Shown piece by piece: positions 34,509 through 41,921 of a DNA stretch of 53,157 nucleotides (its first letter is position 1; each line of letters opens with the position of its first letter). This DNA comes from an uncultured Collinsella sp. Its GTDB lineage: Bacteria; Actinomycetota; Coriobacteriia; Coriobacteriales; Coriobacteriaceae. The notes beneath the pieces are model-generated. The model was given only the letters and a program-made list of their open reading frames with translations. It had not been told where the DNA came from and made no database searches. The translations under genes were made by a program, and so were the position numbers. The stretch covers positions 1 through 53,157 of the forward strand of contig CABUDZ010000002.1 in NCBI GenBank assembly GCA_902490445.1. Reading direction: 5' to 3'.

Positions 34509-36455
34509 CTATCGTGCGGAGCACGACTCGATGGGATCGACCAACTCGATGAGCGTCTGCCAAGAGCGCTCGGAAAGCAGGCGGTCGATGAACGCCTCGC
34601 TCAAAACCAGCTCAGACATCGCCGAGAAGAAGCCCTCGGAGACGTCGGTCGCATTGCGGGCGATTGAGACGAGGAACACCGCCTGCACCTCGCGACCTCC
34701 CCAGATGATGGGTTCGTCGGTGAGGGCGAGGGCCACGAAGCTCTGCGTGCTCGCCGCTTCGAGCGGGTGCGGCATGGCGACCCGGTTGCCGAATGCCGTC
34801 GGAGCCGTCTGCTCGCGGCGATACACCAAATCGAGGAAATCGGGCGAAAGGTCGTAGACGCGCGAGGCCTTGCCGACCAGCAGCTCGATTGCCTCCTCGG
34901 GCGTCGAGCACGACGCATGCGGCAGAAAAAGCTCCTCGCAGAACAGCGGGCGGGCATCCGACCGCCGCGAATCGGAAAGCAGGATTTCACGCACGTCGCT
35001 CACCTCTGCCGCGTCCAGAAAATAGCCCACTTGGCGTACCGGGACCGGCACCTCCTCGGCAAGCGGAACCGTCGTGAACACATAGTCGATGCGCGAGAAG
35101 TCGACGAAGCGCACGTGGGCGGCATCGCATGTCTCGATATGCTCGACGTACGAACCGAACTCCTGACGATAGCGGTGCTCCAGCAGCCGGGCGCTGCCCG
35201 AGCCCGAGGCACAGACCACCAGAATGCGTTTCTTGGGGGCATCGGTCTTTTGGCGCTCGAGCGCCAAGGCGAAGGAGAGAGCGATGTAGCCAATCTCTTC
35301 CTCGGAAAGCTCAGCTTCATAATGCGCCGCCAACGAGGAGCCCGCCTCGACGGCCATGGAATAGGCAAGCGGAAAACGCGACTTGATGTCCCCCAAGATG
35401 GGATTATCGAGATGCAGATGGTGATGCAAGCGCACCTCGAGCGGCACGAGATGGCGCGCGAGATTCATGCGCAGCTCCAAATCGTGCCTCAAGTCGAATC
35501 GGAACGTGCGCCACACCGCGTCGAGCATGCCCGTCACGACATCCCACACCTCATCCGAGATGACAAGCCCCGCCTCCTGATCATCCCCGGCATCGAAATC
35601 CCCGAGCAGGCGCTTGCCCGCCAGATGGATGGCGATATAGGCGACCTCCTCGTCGGGCAAAACGACGCCGGTGCGTGCGCCGATGGCATCGGAGATGCGC
35701 CGGGCAATCGGGAAACTCGGGGACTTCCGAATCTCGGTGAGCTGCTCGCCCTCCATGGGCACATAGCAACCTTCGCGTATCCGCAACAAAGCGATGACGA
35801 TATGCGTGATGAGGTTGCGGTAGGCGACCGAGTTGATGGCGAAGCGTTCCTCGGTCGTCACGTCGTCGACGCAATCGGAAACCACGTCGAACAGCGCACG
35901 ATACGCCTCGGCGTCGACCGAGAGGCGCGCCGCGCCCTTCAGCTCATCCGAGCCCTCCATGGCGAGGCTCGCGAGGCACAGACGCTTGGCCATCTCGGAT
36001 CCGATGACCTTGATGCCATGATGGCTGCGCCTGTCGATGGCGAGGCCAAACTGCGCCAAGCGCTCCTCGACCTGTTTCAAATCGTTCGATATGCTCGTCC
36101 GGGATACATAAAGGACGCTCGCCAGTGTGTCGATGGCGATGTAATCACTACGCGAGAGCAAATCGTTGAGGAGATAGGAGACGCGGGCCTCGGCCGTCTG
36201 GGGCAACGACGCACGCCGCTGCTTGCGCGCCTGCTCGAATATCGCATCAAGCGCCTGCTCGTCGGCGACGGAAACGGTATAGCCCCGCCCGCGCGCAAGG
36301 TCGATAGACGCGACGCCCTCAAGGCTGCGATTGACCGCCTGCACATGGTTGCGCACGGTACGAACGCTCACGCCGAACGCCTCGGCAAGCTCAGCGGGCT
36401 TGATGCCCTCGTGCTCCATGATGTGGAGCGCAAATCGCGCCAGCTGCACGTCCAT
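34509..36455 (-). CDS. PRD-containing transcriptional regulator/antiterminator (BglG/LicR type)
   Basis: A 648-residue multidomain activator. An HTH (PAELAEAFGVSVRTVRNHV) is followed by a second HTH (DTLASVLYVSRTSISNDLKQVEERL). Then come two PTS regulation domains (about 180-410, with His in ITHIVIALLRI and in the ALERQ region), an EIIB-like domain starting ILVVCASGSGSARLLEHRY, and a fructose-type EIIA-like domain with the phosphorylatable His in AMPHPLE. It is activated or inhibited through PTS phosphorylation and should control the downstream EIIA-EIIB-EIIC-GH1-MupG genes. AAAGGAGGTC precedes its ATG. Confidence 0.92.
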   Translation of the reverse strand: MDVQLARFALHIMEHEGIKPAELAEAFGVSVRTVRNHVQAVNRSLEGVASIDLARGRGYTVSVADEQALDAIFEQARKQRRASLPQTAEARVSYLLNDLLSRSDYIAIDTLASVLYVSRTSISNDLKQVEERLAQFGLAIDRRSHHGIKVIGSEMAKRLCLASLAMEGSDELKGAARLSVDAEAYRALFDVVSDCVDDVTTEERFAINSVAYRNLITHIVIALLRIREGCYVPMEGEQLTEIRKSPSFPIARRISDAIGARTGVVLPDEEVAYIAIHLAGKRLLGDFDAGDDQEAGLVISDEVWDVVTGMLDAVWRTFRFDLRHDLELRMNLARHLVPLEVRLHHHLHLDNPILGDIKSRFPLAYSMAVEAGSSLAAHYEAELSEEEIGYIALSFALALERQKTDAPKKRILVVCASGSGSARLLEHRYRQEFGSYVEHIETCDAAHVRFVDFSRIDYVFTTVPLAEEVPVPVRQVGYFLDAAEVSDVREILLSDSRRSDARPLFCEELFLPHASCSTPEEAIELLVGKASRVYDLSPDFLDLVYRREQTAPTAFGNRVAMPHPLEAASTQSFVALALTDEPIIWGGREVQAVFLVSIARNATDVSEGFFSAMSELVLSEAFIDRLLSERSWQTLIELVDPIESCSAR

Positions 36456-36479
36456 CGGCTTTGACCTCCTTTCGCCTAG

Positions 36480-36905
36480 CTATGATAACAGCGGCGATGG
36501 GACGGGTTCTATACCCGGCTTTTCCCTTCCGAGAAGGAAAGCGTTTGCCGAAAACGAGCGCGCGGCGTGCGTGTGGCGCTCGCCGCGCTCTTTGAGACCC
36601 GCCAAGACCTCGTGCACGCCGGGATTCATCAGTGCGGCGTAATCGACCTCGCGCCCGTTCTTCCAATCCCGATAGATGCGCAGGGCCTCGTCCGGCGTCA
36701 CCACGCGCCCGATGCGGCCCAACCAGTCGACGAGGGAGCGCTGGAACGACTGGAACGAGGCGCCCACGGTCGTCAACAGCTCCTCGTCGCTCACCTCGAT
36801 GCCGAATTCCTCGAAGAACTCGCGCTGCTCGATCTGGTAATACGCCTCGGTATCGACGATGACGCCGTCCATATCGAAGATGACGGCTTTGAAGGGAAGG
36901 CTCCT
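36480..36905 (-). pseudogene. Truncated HAD-family phosphatase (beta-phosphoglucomutase-like)
   Basis: The N-terminal motif AVIFDMDGVIVDTE and a cap domain (YYQIEQREFFEEFGIEVSDEELLTTVGAS) are clear, ending with VLAGLKERG. The second half (motifs II-IV) is missing: after about 110 codons the frame runs into unrelated residues and stops. The 5' end is damaged too. AAGGAG at 36901-36906 is followed by no ATG, GTG or TTG in frame before the DxD motif, and the first ATG (36872) lies inside the motif. It was probably the first gene of the PTS operon. Confidence 0.8.
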
Positions 36906-36973
36906 TGGACCATGATGATGGTTCTCCTGAATCCACTCGTGCGCCGCAACGGCGAAGGGCGCCCTTCGCGACG

Positions 36974-37190
36974 CTACATCGAAAAGGTGTATCGCGACCC
37001 GATGATATATTGCTGCCCCACGTACAGCGGCTTGTTGAATTGATCGCGATACCTGCCCCTCAGATTGAAGAGGGGCTCGGCGAGAGGGACCTCGAGCAGT
37101 TTCGCGAGCTCGTCATTTGCCAGTTGGATACCAAGCGACTGCTCGCTGCCGCGAAACGCGCGACGATCCGTCCGCTCGCGAATCGCCGCC
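36974..37190 (-). pseudogene. C-terminal fragment of a GntR-family (UTRA domain) regulator
   Basis: About 72 codons reading LLEVPLAEPLFNLRGRY, then RDQFNKPLYVGQQYIIGSRYTF and stop. This is the C-terminal part of the effector-binding UTRA domain of GntR/HutC regulators, including the final G-x-R-Y-x-F strand. An in-frame stop lies upstream at about 37190 and no DNA-binding domain remains. The location upstream of the sugar operon suggests its former local repressor. The stretch 36906-36973 holds no gene. Confidence 0.65.
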
Positions 37191-37261
37191 GTTTATGTTG
37201 CAGCTGGCGCTTCGTGCAACATTGAGGGCATATTGCTACCCTGTTTGATGTTGAACAGCCA

Positions 37262-37609
37262 TCAAGTTTGCTCAACCCGCCAGTTAATCTTATCGTTCAC
37301 GTAGACCGTGCCATCGATGTAGACCCTTACAGGGTTAATTCGGGTCGCGCTCGGCGCGTCGATGGTGTAGCCCAAAGAAGGCGTGACCTCGCCTTCGGCC
37401 GTCTTAAGTACGTAGCTGCCCGGCTCGGTGATTTGGACGGGCTTGTTGTTGGCCTGCGTAAGCGAAAGTACCTCCGCCTTCACCCCGTCGGGCATGACCT
37501 GCGTCTCGGCGCTTGCCACCGCCGGCGTCGCCACGAGCGCGCATGCCACGGTTGCGATACCCAGCAGGCGCGTCAGCACAGCGCGCCTCCCCATCTTCTT
37601 TCCCTTCAT
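37262..37609 (-). CDS. Small secreted protein of unknown function
   Basis: A 115-residue protein with a clear signal peptide (MKGKKMGRRAVLTRLLG, hydrophobic core, cleavage after AVASA at about residue 34). The mature 80 residues have no Cys and look beta-rich (VQITEPGSYVLKTAEGEV, RVYIDGTVYVNDKINWRVEQT). AGGGAG precedes the start. It is divergent from a LytTR two-component system, which could regulate it; LytTR systems often control secreted peptides. The 243-bp spacer (37610-37852) contains TTGACATATATA near 37700, a possible promoter. Function unknown. Confidence 0.7.
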   Translation of the reverse strand: MKGKKMGRRAVLTRLLGIATVACALVATPAVASAETQVMPDGVKAEVLSLTQANNKPVQITEPGSYVLKTAEGEVTPSLGYTIDAPSATRINPVRVYIDGTVYVNDKINWRVEQT

Positions 37610-37852
37610 CGTTCAGCTCCCTTACCCCTATGCTTTCGCGATGTCCGATATCGCTTGGCGCTGGCGGCCGGCATGCTCCCTCGCCAGCCGTCAGCTCAAA
37701 TTGACATATATATCCACCTGGTATTGTGCAACCGCATGTTTTGACACCCTGCCGCTCGGCGCGAGTTGCGTACCGTGGGGCGCAAATGGAACGCACCCCC
37801 GCGAGCGGCGCGTGCACGATGTGGCAAAATCGAGGTACTAAGGGGGCCCAAT

Positions 37853-38575
37853 ATGCTCAAAATCATCGCCTGCGACGACGACGTCGCCTTTCTAGATAAC
37901 CTGCACCGCATGATCAACCGCTGGTCGGCCGAGACGGGTACGGCGGTCGATGTTGCACTCGTTACGCGCGGCGAAGACCTGCTGGCACGACATGCCGCAT
38001 CGCGCGCCGACATTATCATGCTCGACATGATCATGCCGCTCGTCAACGGCATGGACACCGCACGGGAGCTGCGCCAATCCGACACCGCCGTGCGCCTGGT
38101 GTTCCTCACCTCATCGCCCGAGTTCGCGCTTGAGTCCTACGAAGTCCGCGCCTTCGACTACCTGCTCAAACCCGTGGCCTACGAGCGCGTGGCGCAACTG
38201 CTCGACGAGCTGTCGAGCCTGCGTCCGGCAGCGACCGATGAGCTCGTCATCAAGACGTCCTTTGGCTACCATGCCCTGCGCCTATCCGATATCGAATATG
38301 CCGAGGCTCGCAACAAGCACGTGATCTTCCACCTGCGCGATGGCCGCGATATCGAGGCGCTCGAGCCGTTCCGCAGCATCGAGGACCGACTGGCCCAAAA
38401 CGCGACCTTCTTTAAATGCCACCGCAGCTACCAGGTCAATCTGCGCAACATCGACCACTTTAACCGCACGGATATCGTCATGCGCTCGGGCGCGTGCATC
38501 CCGCTGGCGCGCAGCTGCAAGCAGGGATTCCAGGATGCCTACTTTGCGGCACGGTTCGAGGGCGGGAGGCGCTGA
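37853..38575 (+). CDS. LytTR-family response regulator
   Basis: A 240-residue protein. The receiver domain has the acidic pocket CDDD (8-10), phospho-acceptor Asp58 in IIMLDMIMP, and Lys in YLLKPV. The LytTR DNA-binding domain (about 135-235) includes ARNKHVIFHLRDG and FFKCHRSYQVNLRNIDHFNRTDIVMRSG. This is the AgrA/LytR class that binds direct repeats. ATG 37853 follows AAGGGGG. The stop overlaps the kinase start (TGATG). Confidence 0.93.
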   Translation: MLKIIACDDDVAFLDNLHRMINRWSAETGTAVDVALVTRGEDLLARHAASRADIIMLDMIMPLVNGMDTARELRQSDTAVRLVFLTSSPEFALESYEVRAFDYLLKPVAYERVAQLLDELSSLRPAATDELVIKTSFGYHALRLSDIEYAEARNKHVIFHLRDGRDIEALEPFRSIEDRLAQNATFFKCHRSYQVNLRNIDHFNRTDIVMRSGACIPLARSCKQGFQDAYFAARFEGGRR

Positions 38576-39852
38576 TGCTTTCCTCGGCAGAACTGGTACT
38601 TTGGGCAATCCACCATGCGACGACATTGCTCTTTGGCGTCTTTGCCTCGGCGGCTCTGTGCGGCGTCGAGATCAACGGCCGCCATTCGCTCGAGCTGGTG
38701 GGGGTCGGCGCCGCAACCGGATGCGCATTCGGCCTCGCCAATGCCGTCGGCGGCGAGCTTTTCGCCCGACAGGCCTATCCGCTCGTCGTGCATCTGCCGC
38801 TTGTCGTCTACCTGTGCGTACGCTATCGCCTGAGTCCGCTGCTCGCCATCCTGGGCGTTACCAGTGCCTACCTGAGCTGCCAGTTTAGCAACTGGATGGG
38901 CATCGCCGCGCTCGCCGCCACCGATTCGCAGGTCGCGTACTACGCGGCGCGCGTCATCACCACGCTCGGCGTCTTTGCCGTCTTGTTGCATTGGGCAAGC
39001 GACATTGGCCCCCGCCTGGCGATCAAAAGCCCCACCGAGCTGGAAATTCTGCTCATCCTGCCGCTCGTCTACTACATCTTCGACTACGCCACCAACGTCT
39101 ACACCACGCTCTTCCACTCGGGCTCGGTGGTAACCGTTGAGTTTTTGGCGTTCGCCCTCTGCGCCTTCTACCTTATGTTTCTTGCCGTCTACCTTCGCGA
39201 ATACGAGGCAAAGGAAATCGCCGAGCGCGAGCGCTGGATGCTCGCGACCCGCGACAGCGCGGCCATCAAAGAGCTCGAAGCCTGGCGCCAGTCCGGACGC
39301 GAGCTCTCGGTTCTCCGTCACGACATGCGCCACTACCTGCGCGGTCTAGCGGCCCTGATCGAAGAGGGTCACACCGATGAGGCGCTCGAGCGCATCGACG
39401 CGCTCTGCGAGACCAACGACCGCACCGCCGTGCGCCGCTACTGCGCCAACGAAACGGTCAACATTGCGCTCTCGTCGCTTTCCGCGGACATCAACGCGCA
39501 CGGCATCACCGCCAACCTGCGCGCCGCCGTGCCCGAAACCGTCCACGTGGGCGATGTCGATCTATTCAGTGTGGTATCGAACGCCCTGGACAATGCCATC
39601 GCCGCGGCGAGCGCCGCCCCCGAAGGCAAGCGGTTTGTCGACCTGGACCTTCGCTACGAAGACGGTCAGCTTCTATTGCTGGTTTCCAACACGTTTGGCC
39701 GTGCGCCGCACATGGTCGACGGCATGCCCGTGGCTCAGCACACTGGGCACGGCTTTGGCACCAAGAGCATTAAGCTTGCCGTCGAGCGCATGAACGGCAA
39801 CTGCCAGTTCCGCATTAACGGCGACCGGTTTGAGCTGCGCGCCGTGATGTAG
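38575..39852 (+). CDS. GHKL sensor histidine kinase (AgrC/ComD-like)
   Basis: A 425-residue protein with about six transmembrane helices in residues 1-215, a coiled linker, the phospho-acceptor region LRHDMRHYLRGL (His near 250), N-box VSNALDNAIAAA (near 335) and G-box GHGFGTKSIK (near 390). This architecture is used for peptide or small-molecule sensing at the membrane. It overlaps the response regulator gene by 1 bp with GGGAGG as ribosome site, so the pair forms one system. Ligand unknown. Confidence 0.92.
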   Translation: MLSSAELVLWAIHHATTLLFGVFASAALCGVEINGRHSLELVGVGAATGCAFGLANAVGGELFARQAYPLVVHLPLVVYLCVRYRLSPLLAILGVTSAYLSCQFSNWMGIAALAATDSQVAYYAARVITTLGVFAVLLHWASDIGPRLAIKSPTELEILLILPLVYYIFDYATNVYTTLFHSGSVVTVEFLAFALCAFYLMFLAVYLREYEAKEIAERERWMLATRDSAAIKELEAWRQSGRELSVLRHDMRHYLRGLAALIEEGHTDEALERIDALCETNDRTAVRRYCANETVNIALSSLSADINAHGITANLRAAVPETVHVGDVDLFSVVSNALDNAIAAASAAPEGKRFVDLDLRYEDGQLLLLVSNTFGRAPHMVDGMPVAQHTGHGFGTKSIKLAVERMNGNCQFRINGDRFELRAVM

Positions 39853-39870
39853 GGGCTGCCGCCAGCCTCG

Positions 39871-40446
39871 CTACAGCGGTGCAGCCGCCGGGGTCAGCTG
39901 CTTGATGTAGGCCCACATGCGCTGCTTGGCGGCCTTGTCGGTGAGCGCCGCCTCAAAACCGTCGAGCGCCAGCACGCGGCGCCCCTGCACATGGGCGACC
40001 AGGCCGGGCTTGAGCATGGCAGTGTCAAAGTCATCAATCGCCACAAGCATATCGGCATAGGTCTCGCGCATGACATCGGCCGCGCTGTTGTCCAGCAGCA
40101 GCACCGCCTCGGGGTCTAAGGTCTCCAGCGCCTCGCGGAACAGGTCGCACGTCAGGGCCTTGCCCGCCGCGACCGCTCCGTCGCCCGCGCCGGCAACGCT
40201 TGCCAGCACGCAAAAATCCTCGGGGGCATATCCGATAGCGCCGAGCGCCTTGCGCAACGCGGCGCCATCCGCGCCGGCAGCCAGCTCGCCGCCCGAGCAC
40301 TCGGCTTCATCCAAATCGCCCTTGACCAGCACAATCGGCGAGCACGCGTTGCCCGCGATGCGCACACCGCGATCTGCAAGCGACGCGAGCTCCTGCTCGG
40401 TCGCCTGAGCGATGGCTTCTTTTTTCTGGCTTTGTGACGTGGGCAT
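39871..40446 (-). CDS. Protein of unknown function, distantly uracil-DNA-glycosylase-like
   Basis: A 191-residue soluble protein starting at ATG 40446 (GGAGAGCGC upstream). The pattern of a PIVLVKGDL strand, a LRKALGAIGYAPEDFCVLASV segment and then PEAVLLLDNSAADVMR resembles the fold order of family 4/5 uracil-DNA glycosylases, but the catalytic motifs are not recognisable. I would not assign glycosylase activity. It is convergent with the kinase gene and 136 bp from the divergent thioredoxin gene. Confidence 0.6.
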   Translation of the reverse strand: MPTSQSQKKEAIAQATEQELASLADRGVRIAGNACSPIVLVKGDLDEAECSGGELAAGADGAALRKALGAIGYAPEDFCVLASVAGAGDGAVAAGKALTCDLFREALETLDPEAVLLLDNSAADVMRETYADMLVAIDDFDTAMLKPGLVAHVQGRRVLALDGFEAALTDKAAKQRMWAYIKQLTPAAAPL

Positions 40447-40582
40447 GCGCTCTCCAATCGTTTGCGTGCCCACCATTATATAAAAGAGCCGCCCGCGAGT
40501 GGTTGCTTTGCGGGCCGCTGGGTATAAGCACGGTCGTACTGAGTTTTACGCGGCCGAGCCGCGTCGTATTATGGAGGTCACC

Positions 40583-40903
40583 ATGGCTGACATTAAGCAG
40601 ATTACCCCCGAGAACTTCGGCGCTGTCGTCAACGATAGCCTGCCCGTACTGGTTGATTTTTGGGCCCCGTGGTGCGGCCCCTGCCGCTCGCTCTCGCCCA
40701 TCGTAGACGAGGTTGCCGACGAGCTGGCCGGCAAGTTGGCTGTGGCCAAGTGCAACGTCGACGACAACCAGGACCTGGCTATGAAGTTTGGCGTCATGAG
40801 CATCCCCACGCTGATCGTCTTTAAGAACGGCGAGGAGGTCGACCGCTCGATTGGCGCCTTACCCAAGGCAAGACTTCAGGCACTGCTGGAGAAACATCTG
40901 TAA
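40583..40903 (+). CDS. trxA: Thioredoxin
   Basis: A 106-residue protein with the active site WCGPC (Cys31/Cys34), the preceding LVDFWAPW strand and the cis-Pro in SIPTLIVF. It is a cytoplasmic thiol-disulfide reductant. ATG 40583 follows GGAGGT four bases upstream; an in-frame ATG 12 bases earlier overlaps that site and is less likely. It is monocistronic with its own terminator. Confidence 0.95.
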   Translation: MADIKQITPENFGAVVNDSLPVLVDFWAPWCGPCRSLSPIVDEVADELAGKLAVAKCNVDDNQDLAMKFGVMSIPTLIVFKNGEEVDRSIGALPKARLQALLEKHL

Positions 40904-41014
40904 TACGCTTGTTACTTGCCTGCCGTCCATGAGCGGTTTCGCACCGCTCGCCGGAGTGCCAAACGCAAGGCACGCGACCACGGATAGTATGGTAGACACA
41001 AACAGCCCCCAGTG

Positions 41015-41052
41015 AACGGGTGCGGGTCAGACGGACTCGCACCCGTTTTCTT
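41015..41052 (+). terminator. Rho-independent terminator after thioredoxin
   Basis: AACGGGTGCG (41015-41024) pairs with CGCACCCGTT (41038-41047), with further pairing inside, followed by TTTTCTT. Confidence 0.85.
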
Positions 41053-41124
41053 ATGCGGCGGCGCCCAAGGCGGGCGTAGTAGAATCTGAACCACCATATC
41101 GCCCCGTACAAAAGGAGACTCCCC

Positions 41125-41373
41125 ATGCATGACGTCGGAATGAACATGAGCCAGCTTGCCATGAGCGTCAAGCAGGTCGACGACACCATTGAGCTCGCTC
41201 ACGAGTGGAGCCATCAGCTGCTGCATGCGACCGAGAACTTTGACATGGAGCGCATTGGCGCCAAGCTCGAAGCCGCCATGTCTGCGCTGCACGAGGCACA
41301 CGATGCGCTCGAAGGCTACGAGGAGGCCATCGAGGCAGATCACAACTCCGTCGGCTCTGTGAAACTGGTGTAA
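41125..41373 (+). CDS. Small helical protein encoded with nikR
   Basis: An 82-residue, almost entirely helical protein with several His and Met (MHDVGMNMSQ, HEWSHQLLHATENFDMER) and an amphipathic second half (KLEAAMSALHEAHDALEGYEEAIEAD). AAAGGAGACTCCCC precedes the ATG. It ends one base before the GTG of nikR, so translation is coupled. The His/Met content and the nickel-gene setting suggest, without proof, a metal-related role. I do not recognise the family. Confidence 0.75.
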   Translation: MHDVGMNMSQLAMSVKQVDDTIELAHEWSHQLLHATENFDMERIGAKLEAAMSALHEAHDALEGYEEAIEADHNSVGSVKLV

Positions 41374-41374
41374 C

Positions 41375-41863
41375 GTGACCGAGCACGAGCACGATCACGG
41401 TGCGGACGACGATGCGAGCTGCCGCTGCAGCGGCTCCAGCTCCGAGCTGGTCCGCTTTTCGGTCACCGCGCCCGACGACCTGCTGCGCCGCTTTGACGAG
41501 CAGATCGCGCGCCGCGGTGACGTGGCTAACCGATCCGAGGCCGTACGCGATCTGATTCGCGCCTCGATCGCCAAGGAGCAGATGCGCACGCCCGACGAGC
41601 AGGTCATCGGTTCGCTCACCATGATCTATGACCACCATACCGGCGATCTGACGCGCCGTCTGGACGAGGTGCAGCACGACTACACCGACGAGATTGTCTC
41701 GACCATGCATGTGCATCTGGACCACCACAACTGCCTGGAGATTCTGGCGCTCAAGGGTCGCGGCGAGCGTGTCTACGAGCTGGCCGACCGGTTGCTGGGG
41801 CTGCGCGGCGTTAAGCACGGCGAGCTCACCTGCGCCGCAACCAAGCAGAGCCTGGGGCTGTAA
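41375..41863 (+). CDS. nikR: NikR, nickel-responsive regulator
   Basis: A 162-residue protein. A His/Asp-rich N-terminal extension (TEHEHDHGADDD) is followed by the ribbon-helix-helix domain (LVRFSVTAPDDLLRRFDEQIARRG, SEAVRDLIRASI). The C-terminal ACT-like metal domain contains the nickel ligands His/His/His/Cys in the DHHTGDL and MHVHLDHHNCLEI segments. It represses or activates nickel uptake and enzyme genes in response to Ni(II). The start is GTG 41375 just after the previous stop, with no strong ribosome site. It is upstream of hypFCDE. Confidence 0.93.
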   Translation: MTEHEHDHGADDDASCRCSGSSSELVRFSVTAPDDLLRRFDEQIARRGDVANRSEAVRDLIRASIAKEQMRTPDEQVIGSLTMIYDHHTGDLTRRLDEVQHDYTDEIVSTMHVHLDHHNCLEILALKGRGERVYELADRLLGLRGVKHGELTCAATKQSLGL

Positions 41864-41921
41864 CGGGATTTCCCGCAGCGCACCTGCCAAAAAGGGACAG
41901 GTTTCAACGAAGGAGGGTCGC

